A program made the translations under genes and the position numbers. A stretch of 64,000 nucleotides of DNA from Rhizobium sp. CC-YZS058. Lineage in GTDB: Bacteria; Pseudomonadota; Alphaproteobacteria; Rhizobiales; Rhizobiaceae. Below are positions 25,991-35,259 of the stretch, in pieces. The notes under the pieces were generated by a model. That model made no database searches. It saw only the letters and a program-made list of their open reading frames with translations, and was not told the origin of the DNA. Position 1 is the stretch's first letter. Each line of letters starts with the position of its first letter. The stretch is from assembly GCF_034720595.1 (NCBI RefSeq), contig NZ_JAYESJ010000001.1:4205501-4269500 (forward strand). The letters run 5' to 3'.

Positions 25991-26485
25991 AGGCGGCCGG
26001 GAATTTGATGGTAACGATATGCCGGTCGCTGGCCCTGGCTTCGGATCGACGGTGGCGCTTGAAGGTTCGAGGATGCGGTTCCTACCGTGCCTATACCGCG
26101 TGGGATCAGGAAGCCAGCCTGGATATTTGGCAGCGGGGACTGCTGCGTGTCGAACGGACCCAAGGTGGTCCCTACCAGGACGATCCGAGCCTCCGCACCT
26201 CGTAAGACTTGCCTTACATGTCAGACTGCAGTCTATGAAGCTGGATTGAAACCGATCATCGGGCTGGTCCCTATCAGGGCTATCTGACGTCGCGGGCTTC
26301 CGCGACATCATCTTCCAGTTTCGGATCTAGGCGCGGCGCGAGCTGAACAACAACAACGTGCCGTCGGACGTGGCCAGCCAGGGCGGTATGGTTCCAGACT
26401 ACTTCATGCATCAGAGCGTACTTGGAACTGCGTAGCGATCCAGCCCGCTCCCCCGACCACATAACATTACTATCGGCCAAATTTC
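25991..26485. other. Gap of about 495 bp before the LacI operator
   Basis: Only short overlapping frames are seen, with no family or ribosome binding site. It separates the EamA gene from the LacI/GH127 locus and should contain the promoter of the minus-strand EamA gene. Confidence 0.4.
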
Positions 26486-26505
26486 ATGAGAAAACGTTTT
26501 CTCAT
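26486..26505. promoter_or_regulatory. Perfect 20-bp palindromic operator of the LacI gene
   Basis: ATGAGAAAACGTTTTCTCAT is fully self-complementary, with the central CG typical of LacI-family operators. It is 54 bp upstream of the LacI start. A second imperfect copy is centred 33 bp downstream, about three helical turns away. Confidence 0.75.
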
Positions 26506-26520
26506 ATTGACTTTCTAATA

Positions 26521-26536
26521 GGGAAAAGCTTTTCTC
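26521..26536. promoter_or_regulatory. Second LacI operator copy
   Basis: GGGAAAAGCTTTTCTC is palindromic at 14 of 16 positions and matches the GAAAA-NN-TTTTCTC core of the first site. A possible -35 (TTGACT, 26507-26512) lies between the two sites, so repressor on both would block the promoter. Confidence 0.6.
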
Positions 26537-26559
26537 TTCCGCAAGCGGGAGAGTTGGAA

Positions 26560-27579
26560 GTGGCGCAGCGGACAAAAAGCAGTCGAGTGACGATTCACGA
26601 TCTTGCCAGGGCAGCAGATGTGAGCGTGTCGACAGTATCCAAAGCGCTGAACGACAACGGTCGCATGGCTCTCGACACACGAGAGCGTATCAAGCGGATC
26701 GCCCGCGAGATCGGCTTCCGGCCCAACGCGCTCGCAAAAGGTCTGCTCAGCAACCGCAGCCTAACCGTCGGGCTTCTGACAAACGATACCTACGGCCGTT
26801 TCACCCTCCCTGTAATGGCCGGGATCTCCGAGGCGCTGGTCGATCACGGCGTCTCGGTTTTCCTTTGCGCGATCGAAGACGATCCGGCCCTTGGCAAGAT
26901 CCACGTCGACGCGATGCTCGACAAGCAGGTGGACGGGATCATCGCGACTGGCAAGCGCATCGATCGAAGCCTGCCGGTCGACCTGACCAGACTGCCGGTT
27001 CCCGTCGTATACGCCTTCACTCAAGGTGAGCCGAACAGCGTGACGCTGACCTCCGACGATGGGCATGGCGCAGCTCTCGCGACGGAGTGGTTGCGAAAGC
27101 TGGGACGAAGGCGACTTGTCCACGTGACGGGGCCGTCCGATTTCGTCTCGGTCCGCGAGCGCGCTGCCGCGTTCCGCGAACTTGCAGGATCAGACGCTCG
27201 GGTCCTCAACGGCGCGTGGTCGGAGGCCTGGGGGCACGAGGCGGTCGCCGCCCTCTGGTCGTCTGGCGACGCGAAGCCGGACGGCATCTTCTGCGGCAAC
27301 GACCAGATCGCGCGCGGCGTCGTCGATGCGTTGCGGGAGCGCGGCGTCGCTGTTCCGGAGAATGTCTCGGTCATCGGCTTCGACAACTGGGAGATCGTCG
27401 CGGCGCAGACCCGGCCGCCGCTGACCACCATCGACATGAATCTGAAGGAACTCGGGCGCGAGGCCGGTCTCACCGTGCTCGCGCTGGCAGAAGGCAAGAA
27501 CGTGGAGCCGGGTCTCCGACGCCTGCCATGCAAGCTCGTGGTTCGCCAATCCTGTGGAGGGGATGGCCAGCCGTTGTGA
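26560..27579 (+). CDS. LacI-family transcriptional regulator
   Basis: This 339-residue repressor has an N-terminal HTH (VTIHDLARAADVSVSTVSKA, residues 9-28) with the hinge helix NALAKGLLSN, followed by a periplasmic-binding-protein-like sugar-sensing domain (about 65-335). I chose the GTG at 26560 because GGAG is 8 nt upstream; a TTG at 26554 is too close to that site and a longer frame would run through the operators. It heads a plus-strand locus with a CUT1 importer and a GH127 arabinofuranosidase, starting 49 nt after it. The paired palindromes upstream point to autoregulation and control of the whole locus by an arabinose-related inducer. Confidence 0.92.
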   Translation: MAQRTKSSRVTIHDLARAADVSVSTVSKALNDNGRMALDTRERIKRIAREIGFRPNALAKGLLSNRSLTVGLLTNDTYGRFTLPVMAGISEALVDHGVSVFLCAIEDDPALGKIHVDAMLDKQVDGIIATGKRIDRSLPVDLTRLPVPVVYAFTQGEPNSVTLTSDDGHGAALATEWLRKLGRRRLVHVTGPSDFVSVRERAAAFRELAGSDARVLNGAWSEAWGHEAVAALWSSGDAKPDGIFCGNDQIARGVVDALRERGVAVPENVSVIGFDNWEIVAAQTRPPLTTIDMNLKELGREAGLTVLALAEGKNVEPGLRRLPCKLVVRQSCGGDGQPL

Positions 27580-27628
27580 AGGAGAGCGAATCCGGTGGAG
27601 CGGGTTCGACTGGAGGAGGAGAAGGACA

Positions 27629-28864
27629 ATGCTGAAGAAACTACTGGCCACTACGGCCGTGATATCTGCCATTATGACGACAGCGGCCTCTGCCGAGACG
27701 ATCGCCATGTGGGTGCGTTCCGGTATCGGCGACTCCTTCAAGGAAGTCGTGAAGGCCTACAATGCCAAGGGAGGCGATACGGTCGAGATGACCGAGGTCC
27801 CCTTCGCCGAACTGGTGCAGAAGTATGCGACCGCGATCGCCGGCGGTCAGGCCCCGGATGCCCTGTCGCTCGACCTGATCTACAACCCAGCCTTCGCCGC
27901 CGCCGGCCAGCTTGAAGACCTGACCGACTGGGCGAAGTCGCTGCCCTACTTCAACTCTCTGTCGCCCTCGCACGTGAAGCTCGGCACCTATGACGGCAAG
28001 ATCTACGGGCTGCCGCTCTCGGTGGAGACGTCCATCTTCGCCTGGAACAAGGACCTCTACCGGAAGGCGGGCCTCGATCCCGAAAAGGCACCCAAGACAT
28101 GGGACGAGATCACCGCGAATGCCGAGAAGATCCGCGCGCTTGGCGATGACACGTACGGCTTCTACTTCTCCGGCGGCGGTTGCGGCGGCTGCATGATCTT
28201 CACCTTCACGCCGTTGGTGTGGGGAGCGGGTGCCGACATCCTGTCGGAAGACGGCAAGACGGCGACGCTCGACACTCCGCAGATGCGCAAAGCGATCGAC
28301 ATCTATCGCAACCTTGTCGCCAAAGGCACCGTGCCCGCCGGATCGGCTAGCGACAACGGCGTCAACTTCCTGAGCTTCACCAACGGCAAGATCGGCCAGC
28401 AGAGCCTCGGAGCATTCGCGATCGGCACATTGGTCACCCAGCATCCCGAGATCGACTTCGGCGTGACGTTGATTCCGGGGGTCGATGGGAAGCCATCCTC
28501 CTTTGCCGGTGGCGACAACGTCGTCGTTACGAAGGGCACGCCGAAGCTCGCCGCGGTCAAGGGCTTCCTCGACTACGTCTATTCGCCGGACGGGCAGAAG
28601 ATCATGGCCAAGTTCGGCAGCCTGCCGACCCGCGGCGACATCGCCGACGAAGTCCTTCAGGGTCTAGATCCGCGGCTCAAGGTCGGCATCGAGGCGATCT
28701 CTGTCGCCAAGACGCCCTACACGCTCCAGTTCAACGATCTGATCAACTCCTCGAACGGCCCCTGGGCCACGTTCATCAACGCCGCGATCTACGGCGATGA
28801 CGTCGATTCGGCGTTCTCCAACGCCCAATCGGAAATGCAGTCGATCATCGACAACGCGCAGTGA
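27629..28864 (+). CDS. CUT1 sugar ABC transporter, solute-binding protein
   Basis: This 411-residue periplasmic sugar-binding protein (SBP_bac_1 family) has a Sec signal MLKKLLATTAVISAIMTTAA with cleavage after ASA. The mature part starts ETIAMWVRSGIGDSF. The start at 27629 has a strong GGAGGAG site. A cysteine pair in GGGCGGCMIFTF (about residue 190) is unusual and may form a disulfide. The next genes encode two permeases, GH127 and an ATPase, so the ligand is likely a beta-L-arabinofuranosyl di- or oligosaccharide, probably of plant hydroxyproline-rich glycoprotein origin; that is inference from GH127. A 10-bp hairpin follows. Confidence 0.92.
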   Translation: MLKKLLATTAVISAIMTTAASAETIAMWVRSGIGDSFKEVVKAYNAKGGDTVEMTEVPFAELVQKYATAIAGGQAPDALSLDLIYNPAFAAAGQLEDLTDWAKSLPYFNSLSPSHVKLGTYDGKIYGLPLSVETSIFAWNKDLYRKAGLDPEKAPKTWDEITANAEKIRALGDDTYGFYFSGGGCGGCMIFTFTPLVWGAGADILSEDGKTATLDTPQMRKAIDIYRNLVAKGTVPAGSASDNGVNFLSFTNGKIGQQSLGAFAIGTLVTQHPEIDFGVTLIPGVDGKPSSFAGGDNVVVTKGTPKLAAVKGFLDYVYSPDGQKIMAKFGSLPTRGDIADEVLQGLDPRLKVGIEAISVAKTPYTLQFNDLINSSNGPWATFINAAIYGDDVDSAFSNAQSEMQSIIDNAQ

Positions 28865-28872
28865 GCGAAAAG

Positions 28873-28901
28873 GGAGGCCGGCCGTTCGAAAGCCGGCCTC
28901 C
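28873..28901 (+). repeat. Intercistronic hairpin after binding-protein gene
   Basis: GGAGGCCGGC (28873-28882) and GCCGGCCTCC (28892-28901) are perfect 10-bp arms around a 9-nt loop, between the binding-protein stop and the permease start. There is no U-run, so partial termination or 3'-end protection is more likely than full termination. Confidence 0.75.
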
Positions 28902-28939
28902 TGCGCCCTGACCCAAGCCGGACCCAGTTGGAGACGATC

Positions 28940-29848
28940 ATGCAATCCTCGACCATGCGCGCCCCGCGCCGGCGGTCTCGCCGTACGGGCTGGCGCGGGC
29001 TCGCCTACATCGCGCCGGCCATGTTGCTGGTGTTGGTCTTCTTCGTCCTGCCGGTACTGTTCACGGTCTGGATGAGCTTCCACAAGTGGCCGCTGCTCGG
29101 CCTCCCGACCTTCAACTGGGGTGCCAACTACGCCCGCCTCATGACGGATACGCGCTTCTTCGCCGCCCTCGGCTTCACCGCCTACTATACGCTGGTGGTG
29201 ACGATCGCGATCTTCGTGGTGGCCTTCCCCCTGGCCATCCTGGTCGAAAAGCAGCGCCCCTTCGTTTCCGCCTATCGGACAGTGATCTTCCTGCCGGTGG
29301 TCGTCGGACTCGCTTCGGCCTCTCTTCTCTGGGTGTGGCTCGCGAACGTCGACAGCGGCCTGTTCGCACCGCTCTTCCAGCGATTGGGGCTGACGAATGG
29401 CCGGATCAACCTGCTTGCTAGTTTCGACACGGCCTTCCTCACCATCATCGTTATGGTGGTCTGGAAGATCGCCGGTTTCACCATGATCATCCTGCTGACC
29501 GGCCTTCAGGCCATTCCGGCCGACCTCACGGAGGCGGCCCGGATCGATGGTGCGCGGCGCTGGCAGCGCTTCCGCCACCTGACCCTGCCGCTGATGCGGC
29601 GCACGCTTGCGCTCGCGCTCATCTTGTCGGTGACCGGCTCGATCCTCGCATTCGACCAGTTCTACATCATGACCTCGGGTGGGCCGCAGAACCGCATGAT
29701 CTCCGTCGTCTACTACATCTTCAATCAGTCCTTCGTCTCGTTCAATCTCGGCTACGGCGCGGCCCTGTCGATCGTGCTCCTGGCCATCCTTGTGTCGCTC
29801 AGCGTCGTCCAGCTCTGGCTGCTCCGGGTGCGGGAGGGAGAACAATGA
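28940..29848 (+). CDS. CUT1 sugar ABC transporter permease (MalF type)
   Basis: This 302-residue permease has a basic N-terminus (MRAPRRRSRRTG), about six hydrophobic helices and the EAA loop EAARIDGARRWQRFRHL (about residue 200). I chose ATG 28940 with GGAG 6 nt upstream; a TTG at 28928 is possible. Its stop overlaps the next permease start as ATGA. It probably forms a heterodimer with that product to import the arabinofuranosyl sugar. Confidence 0.9.
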   Translation: MQSSTMRAPRRRSRRTGWRGLAYIAPAMLLVLVFFVLPVLFTVWMSFHKWPLLGLPTFNWGANYARLMTDTRFFAALGFTAYYTLVVTIAIFVVAFPLAILVEKQRPFVSAYRTVIFLPVVVGLASASLLWVWLANVDSGLFAPLFQRLGLTNGRINLLASFDTAFLTIIVMVVWKIAGFTMIILLTGLQAIPADLTEAARIDGARRWQRFRHLTLPLMRRTLALALILSVTGSILAFDQFYIMTSGGPQNRMISVVYYIFNQSFVSFNLGYGAALSIVLLAILVSLSVVQLWLLRVREGEQ

Positions 29849-30708
29849 CCGACCGGCGAGCGCGCAGAGCGCGGCGGGCCGCCATCGATGCAGTCGCATA
29901 TCATGCAGTCGGCATCGGTACGGCCATCTTCTTCCTCGCACCCTTCATCGTCATGGTGCTCTCGTCCTTTCGCTCGAATGCCGAGTCGGGCACGCCGCCG
30001 CTGCCGCCCTGGCCGCGGATGGGCTTCAGTATCGATGCCTATCGCGCGCTCGACGGTTTCGGCGCGGGCATCTGGCAGCACACGGTCAACTCGCTCGTCG
30101 TCTCGCTGGGCACGGTTGTGCTGACCGTCGCCGTCAGCGTCATGGCCGGCTACGGGTTCTCCCGCTACCGTTTCCCGTTCAAGAACGCGCTGTTCGTCCT
30201 GATCATCGCGACGCTGATGATCCCGTTCCAGTCGATCCTGACGCCGCTCTTCATCATCCTCGCGAAGCTCGGCCTCAACAACTCGCTGTTCGGGCTGATG
30301 CTTGTCTACGTGACGCTGCAACTGCCGTTCTCGGTCTTCATGATGCGCAACGCGTTCGACGCGGTGCCGAAGGAGATCGAGGAGGCGGCCCGGATCGACG
30401 GAGCGCGCGACCTGCGCCTCCTCGCCCGCGTGCTTCTGCCGCTCGTGATGCCTGGAGTGGCGACCGTCTCGATCTTCGCGTTCCTCAACGCCTGGAACGA
30501 GTTCTTCGCCGCGCTCGTGCTGCTCTCGTCCAACGACAACTACACGCTGCCCGTTCTGATGACTGCCGTACGTGCTGGTCGCCTCGGCGCGATCAACTGG
30601 GGTGCCGTCCAGGCCGGGGTCACGGTCATGGTCGTGCCATGCCTGATCATGTTCCTTCTTCTTCAACGCTACTACATGCGCGGGCTGATGGCCGGCGCGG
30701 TGAAATAA
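29845..30708 (+). CDS. CUT1 sugar ABC transporter permease (MalG type)
   Basis: This 287-residue permease has six hydrophobic segments and the EAA loop EAARIDGARDLRLLARVL (about residue 185), then FLNAWNEFFAALVLL, a typical MalG-type helix. A four-base overlap with the previous gene couples their translation. It is the second transmembrane subunit of the arabinofuranoside importer. Confidence 0.9.
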   Translation: MTDRRARRARRAAIDAVAYHAVGIGTAIFFLAPFIVMVLSSFRSNAESGTPPLPPWPRMGFSIDAYRALDGFGAGIWQHTVNSLVVSLGTVVLTVAVSVMAGYGFSRYRFPFKNALFVLIIATLMIPFQSILTPLFIILAKLGLNNSLFGLMLVYVTLQLPFSVFMMRNAFDAVPKEIEEAARIDGARDLRLLARVLLPLVMPGVATVSIFAFLNAWNEFFAALVLLSSNDNYTLPVLMTAVRAGRLGAINWGAVQAGVTVMVVPCLIMFLLLQRYYMRGLMAGAVK

Positions 30709-30737
30709 CCTTTGAGACCTATGGAGAGACCTTAGAC

Positions 30738-32651
30738 ATGAGCCACAAAGACCGCCAGTTCCGCCCCGTCACCGTCCCCTCCGTCACGCTCTCGGGCTTC
30801 TGGGGTCAGTGGCAGGATGCCGTCAGCGAGACGACAGCCGCCATCCTGCTCGACCGCTGCGAGGCCGCCGGCATGATCCAGGCGATCGACGTCGATCAGC
30901 CCTCTCCGGGCGTCGTCATTCCGATCGCTCCGTGGGGCGGCTCGACCCAGATGTTCTGGGACTCCGACCTCGGGAAGTCGATCGAGACGATCGCCTTCTC
31001 GCTCTACCGCAAGCCGAACCCGGAACTCGAAGCGCGGGCCGACGCGATCATCGATCTCTATGAGAAGCTGCAGGACAAGGACGGATATTTGAACGCCTGG
31101 TTCCAGCGCGTGCAGCCGGACCGTCGCTGGACCAATCTGCGCGACCATCACGAACTCTACTGCGCCGGCCATCTGATGGAAGCCGCGGTGGCCTACTACC
31201 AGGCGACGGGCAAGCGCAAGCTGCTCGATATCATGTGCCGCTACGCCGATTACATGCTGACGGTCTTCGGCGAGGGCGAGGGGCAGATGCCCGGCTATGA
31301 CGGGCACGAGGAGATCGAGCTGGCGCTGGTGAAGCTGGCCCGCGTCACCGGCGAACCCAAATATCTCGATCTGTCGAAGTTCTTCGTCGACCAGCGCGGC
31401 ACCGAGCCGCACTTCTTCACCGAGGAGGCCCAGCGCGATGGCCGCGACGCTTCCGACTTCCACCAGCGCACCTACGAATACGGCCAGGCGCATCAGCCTG
31501 TCCGCGACCAGCGCAAGGTCGTCGGCCATGCGGTGCGGGCCATGTACCTCTATTCGGGTATGGCGGATATTGCGACCGAGTATCGCGACGACAGTCTCAC
31601 CGAGGCGCTGGAGGGGCTGTGGGACGATCTGACAACGAAGCAGATGTACATCACCGGCGGGATCGGACCGGCCGCTTCCAACGAGGGCTTCACCGACTAT
31701 TTCGACCTGCCGAACGACACGGCCTACGCCGAAACCTGCGCTTCCGTCGGACTGGTCTTCTGGGCCAACCGCATGCTCGGTCGAGGGCCGAACCGCCGCT
31801 ATGCCGACGTCATGGAGCAGGCGCTCTACAACGGTGCCCTGCCGGGTCTCGCGCTCGACGGAAAGACGTTTTTCTACGAGAACCCGCTCGAAAGCACCGG
31901 CAAGCATCACCGCTGGACCTGGCACCACTGCCCATGCTGCCCGCCGAATATCGCCCGGCTCGTCACCTCGATCGGTTCCTACATGTATGCGGTCGCCGAT
32001 GACGAGATCGCCATCCACCTCTACGGCGAAAGCACGATGACCTGCGAGCTTGCGAACGGTTCCGAGGTGACGCTGAAGCAGAAGACCGAGTATCCCTGGG
32101 ACGGCGCGATCGGTCTCGAGATCGGTCTGGGATCGCCTGCTCGCTTCGCCCTGTCGCTGCGCATCCCCGAATGGGCGGAGGGTGCGACGCTCGCGGTGAA
32201 CGGTACGCCGGTGGACGTCTCTTCGACACTGATCGACGGTTACGCGCGCCTGGATCGCGACTGGCAGGATGGCGATCGGGTGGAGCTTGTCCTACCGCTT
32301 GTGCTCAGGCCGCAATTCGCAAATCCCCGCGTGCGCCAGGATGCGGGTCGCGTGGCCCTCATGCGCGGCCCGCTCGTCTATTGCGTCGAGACGACCGACA
32401 ACGGTGACGATCTCAATGCCATCGTCGTGCCGAAAACGATCCCCGAAGGCTCGACCGTAATGCTGCCGGAACTGAACGGTGCGGTCGCTATCGACCTGAC
32501 CCTTCAGCGCGAGGACGCGGGACGCTGGGGCGACGCCCTTTACCGCAGCCGTCCGGCGGACCGAAGCGACGCCAGGGTCCGGCTCATTCCCTATCACCTG
32601 TGGGATAACCGGACGCCTGGAGAGATGCTTGTCTGGATGCAGGCGGACTGA
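30738..32651 (+). CDS. GH127 beta-L-arabinofuranosidase
   Basis: This 637-residue glycoside hydrolase of family 127 (formerly DUF1680) releases L-arabinose from beta-L-arabinofuranosides. The zinc-thiolate active site is visible: YAETCAS (Glu and Cys, about residue 335) and HHCPCCPPNIARL (about 405), matching the Glu-x-Cys and Cys-Cys ligands of characterised GH127 enzymes, in which one Cys is the nucleophile. The catalytic (alpha/alpha)6 barrel occupies about 1-420, with beta-sandwich domains after it. No signal peptide exists, so hydrolysis is cytoplasmic after uptake. The start at 30738 (MSHKDRQF) has GGAGAG upstream; the frame is open far upstream, but that part only shadows the permease. 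It lies between permease and ATPase genes. Confidence 0.93.
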   Translation: MSHKDRQFRPVTVPSVTLSGFWGQWQDAVSETTAAILLDRCEAAGMIQAIDVDQPSPGVVIPIAPWGGSTQMFWDSDLGKSIETIAFSLYRKPNPELEARADAIIDLYEKLQDKDGYLNAWFQRVQPDRRWTNLRDHHELYCAGHLMEAAVAYYQATGKRKLLDIMCRYADYMLTVFGEGEGQMPGYDGHEEIELALVKLARVTGEPKYLDLSKFFVDQRGTEPHFFTEEAQRDGRDASDFHQRTYEYGQAHQPVRDQRKVVGHAVRAMYLYSGMADIATEYRDDSLTEALEGLWDDLTTKQMYITGGIGPAASNEGFTDYFDLPNDTAYAETCASVGLVFWANRMLGRGPNRRYADVMEQALYNGALPGLALDGKTFFYENPLESTGKHHRWTWHHCPCCPPNIARLVTSIGSYMYAVADDEIAIHLYGESTMTCELANGSEVTLKQKTEYPWDGAIGLEIGLGSPARFALSLRIPEWAEGATLAVNGTPVDVSSTLIDGYARLDRDWQDGDRVELVLPLVLRPQFANPRVRQDAGRVALMRGPLVYCVETTDNGDDLNAIVVPKTIPEGSTVMLPELNGAVAIDLTLQREDAGRWGDALYRSRPADRSDARVRLIPYHLWDNRTPGEMLVWMQAD

Positions 32652-32666
32652 TCGGGGCTGACGGCT

Positions 32667-33740
32667 ATGAAAGGAACCAGTCTCGTCTTGCGCGACGTGC
32701 GCAAGAGCTACGGCGCGCTTCAGGTGATCCACGGCATCGACCTCAAGGTGCAGGATGGCGAATTCGTGGTGTTCGTCGGCCCTTCCGGCTGCGGGAAGTC
32801 CACGCTTTTGCGGATGATCGCAGGGCTGGAGGAAGTGACTGACGGCGAGATCGCCATCAAAGGGCGTGACGTGACGGATCTCGATCCGTCGGATCGCGGC
32901 ATCGCCATGGTCTTCCAGTCCTACGCGCTCTACCCGCATATGAGCGTCGGCGACAATCTCGCCTTTGGGCTGAAGATGGCAGATACACCGAAGGATGAGA
33001 TCGCCCGACGGGTGGCGCACGCCTCCTCGATCTTGAAGATCCAGCCCTTGCTGGACCGCCGGCCGGGACAGCTTTCGGGCGGCCAACGGCAGCGCGTGGC
33101 GATCGGCCGCGCGATCGTCCGCGAGCCGGACATTTTCCTGTTTGATGAACCGCTGTCAAATCTCGACGCCGAGTTGCGGGTATCGATGCGCATCGAGATC
33201 GCCAAGCTCCATCGCCAGCTTGGCAACACCATGGTCTACGTGACCCATGATCAGACGGAGGCCATGACGCTCGCCGACAGGATCGTCGTGCTGCGCGACG
33301 GACGGGTCGAACAGGTGGGCTCGCCGCGCCGGATCTACGAGGATCCCGACAATATGTTCGTCGCGGGCTTCATTGGTTCGCCGCGGATGAACCTCCTCAA
33401 TGCTGTTTCGCGGGGACAGGGCACGATTTCCTTGGCCGGAGCAGAGCTCTCCGGCTTGCCCGAGCGGGCGGACCTCCGTCCCGGCGACCCGTTGTGGTTC
33501 GGCATCCGCCCCGAGCATATGTCGCTTGCTAGGGCCGACGAGGAAGGCATTCCGGTCCGGGTGGAGTTCACGGAGTATCTGGGATCTACCCGCTTCCTCT
33601 ATGCTACGCTCGAGGATGGCCAGAGCCTGACGGCCGAGCTGACCGGCGACGCGGAAATTGCCAACGGAGCGACGGTGCGGCTGACGCTGCCGTTCGATCG
33701 CCGCCGCTTCTTCGACGAAGGCGGATCCAGGATCCGATAG
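32667..33740 (+). CDS. CUT1 ABC transporter ATP-binding protein (UgpC/MsmK type)
   Basis: This 357-residue ATPase has Walker [10 protein letters not shown] (about residues 38-46), signature [16 protein letters not shown], Walker [13 protein letters not shown] and switch VTHDQ, then a TOBE/MalK extension with [10 protein letters not shown]. It completes the arabinofuranoside importer and is 15 nt downstream of GH127. Such ATPases may be shared among several CUT1 systems. Confidence 0.93.
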   Translation: MKGTSLVLRDVRKSYGALQVIHGIDLKVQDGEFVVFVGPSGCGKSTLLRMIAGLEEVTDGEIAIKGRDVTDLDPSDRGIAMVFQSYALYPHMSVGDNLAFGLKMADTPKDEIARRVAHASSILKIQPLLDRRPGQLSGGQRQRVAIGRAIVREPDIFLFDEPLSNLDAELRVSMRIEIAKLHRQLGNTMVYVTHDQTEAMTLADRIVVLRDGRVEQVGSPRRIYEDPDNMFVAGFIGSPRMNLLNAVSRGQGTISLAGAELSGLPERADLRPGDPLWFGIRPEHMSLARADEEGIPVRVEFTEYLGSTRFLYATLEDGQSLTAELTGDAEIANGATVRLTLPFDRRRFFDEGGSRIR

Positions 33741-34228
33741 CCTCTTTTCGAGGTGGCGCATCGCCTTCACCACTGCGTAAGCGGCGTCGAATTCCTAGGC
33801 TGCCGGGTGGCGACACTGGAACGGAAGCCTCTGGATCGAGGTGTTGGCTCGACCGGCGGAACACCGAAATCCAGATAACGCCCGCCTATTCGCAGCCGCT
33901 TCCATTGTTTCCGTGCTGATGCCGAGACCTGTCATAGGAAATGCTGTCACCGCGTATCGTGGAAAGGCTCCTACTGCCGGTCGGCCGCTCTTCTGAGAGT
34001 TGGAATATTCTACGGCTGGTCGAGGGATTTCTTGGGCGACGGTTCGCACCGTTTTCAAGCTGAGTTGCCACGCCATCAGATCGTTCTAGCTAGCAAGAAA
34101 CTCGAGAACGTTCCGCTGGAGACCATCGCGTCTGTTGATGTGGTTCGGGAGATCAAGTCGCCTATGTCGTTCGCCAAAGGCTGAAAGGTGATGTCCGGCG
34201 CGTCAACGTACGGGCAGATTTATTTCAT
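33741..34228. other. Gap of about 490 bp, no supported gene
   Basis: The region lies between the convergent ATPase and LysR genes. Only overlapping short frames are seen. A weak CCTC/GAGG hairpin lies just after the ATPase stop (about 33741-33753). Confidence 0.45.
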
Positions 34229-35101
34229 TTACCTGAAGTCCACCAACCAGTCGGCAAACTTCCTGGCCAGACGTCGTTGAGATCCTGACTTCGGATATGC
34301 GAGATAATGGCCGATATATCGATTGTGCCGGAATGTCGGCCCAAATGGGCGGACCAATTGACCGTTCGCTAGTTCTCTGTGTGCTAGGACATTCGACTCC
34401 AGAGCGACGCCAAGGCCGTTCGCTGCGGCGTCGATAGCCAGGAAGCTTCGGTCGAAGCTCATCGACGGACCCGGCGCTGGACCAAGACCGTTAGCTTCGA
34501 ACCAGTCGATCCATTGGATTCGCTTGAGGTCACTTCGGATCAGGGGCTGCGACAGTAGGTCAATGGGCGAATTGAGTCTCAGTGCTACATCGGGGGCACA
34601 AAGCGGGGAAACAATCTCCTCACCCAGTGGAACGACGATGAGATCTCCTCGATCGACAGGTTCGCCATAGACAATATCGGCATCAAAGAGACCATCTACA
34701 AAGCGCGCATAGCTCGTGCTCGCCGCGACGCGCACTTCCACGCCTGGATTCTCGCGCAGGAACTGCGGAAGACGGGGGGAAAGGACTTTAGCAGCGTAAC
34801 TAGGCGCGCAGTGCAATCTCAGTAGCGAAGCTGCATTCGATGAAATTCGCTCAATTCCACGACGCAATTCTTCGAAAGCGCTAGCCGTATGCGCGAGCAG
34901 GGTCTGACCCGCGAGCGTCAGTCGCACGTGACGGGTCGTTCTCTCGAACAAAGCGACTCCAAGATCACTCTCGAGCTTAGCGACCGCGTGACTGACCGCG
35001 CTTGGCGAAAGGTGCAGTTCCTCCGCGGCGCTGCGGAACGATCCGAGACGCGCGGCTGATTCGAAAATACGCATAGCGGAAAGCGAAGGCATTTTTAGCA
35101 T
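34229..35101 (-). CDS. LysR-family regulator (GcvA-like)
   Basis: This 290-residue LysR-type regulator has an N-terminal winged HTH (residues 5-65; AARLGSFRSAAEELHLSPSA, then VSHAVAKLE, matches the signature) and a C-terminal periplasmic-binding-like effector domain (about 92-290). It is divergent from the SDR-transketolase-CUT2 operon across about 158 bp. LysR regulators commonly activate the divergent operon in the presence of a pathway intermediate, so it is the likely activator of the 35.3-42.8 kb set. A T-N11-A inverted repeat sits just upstream of its start. Confidence 0.92.
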   Translation of the reverse strand: MLKMPSLSAMRIFESAARLGSFRSAAEELHLSPSAVSHAVAKLESDLGVALFERTTRHVRLTLAGQTLLAHTASAFEELRRGIERISSNAASLLRLHCAPSYAAKVLSPRLPQFLRENPGVEVRVAASTSYARFVDGLFDADIVYGEPVDRGDLIVVPLGEEIVSPLCAPDVALRLNSPIDLLSQPLIRSDLKRIQWIDWFEANGLGPAPGPSMSFDRSFLAIDAAANGLGVALESNVLAHRELANGQLVRPFGPTFRHNRYIGHYLAYPKSGSQRRLARKFADWLVDFR

Positions 35102-35108
35102 ATGATTA

Positions 35109-35123
35109 GTGAACCAGATTCAC
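35109..35123. promoter_or_regulatory. LysR-box candidate
   Basis: GTGAA-CCAGA-TTCAC is a 5-bp-arm inverted repeat that contains T-N11-A, the LysR-type box. It lies 8 bp upstream of the LysR start codon, in the divergent promoter region. Confidence 0.5.
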
Positions 35124-35259
35124 CTCACGGTGTAAACTTCGCGTTTGTCCGTTCGCGGACGAGGAGGCAAGGGTGTCGTCATTGGCAAGGCAGCGCCGAC
35201 GGATGAGGATGCGGGGTTGCGGCACGGGGGAGACCGGCGCGGCACCGGGGAGGAAAGAC

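Noticed and set aside
25991..26311. N-terminal extension of the EamA transporter
   Set aside because: The extension is not hydrophobic and has no ribosome binding site. Family length fits the start at 25990.
29790..30737. Upstream extension of the GH127 frame
   Set aside because: It overlaps the MalG-type permease in another frame and lacks any domain; the GH127 family start and ribosome binding site are at 30738.
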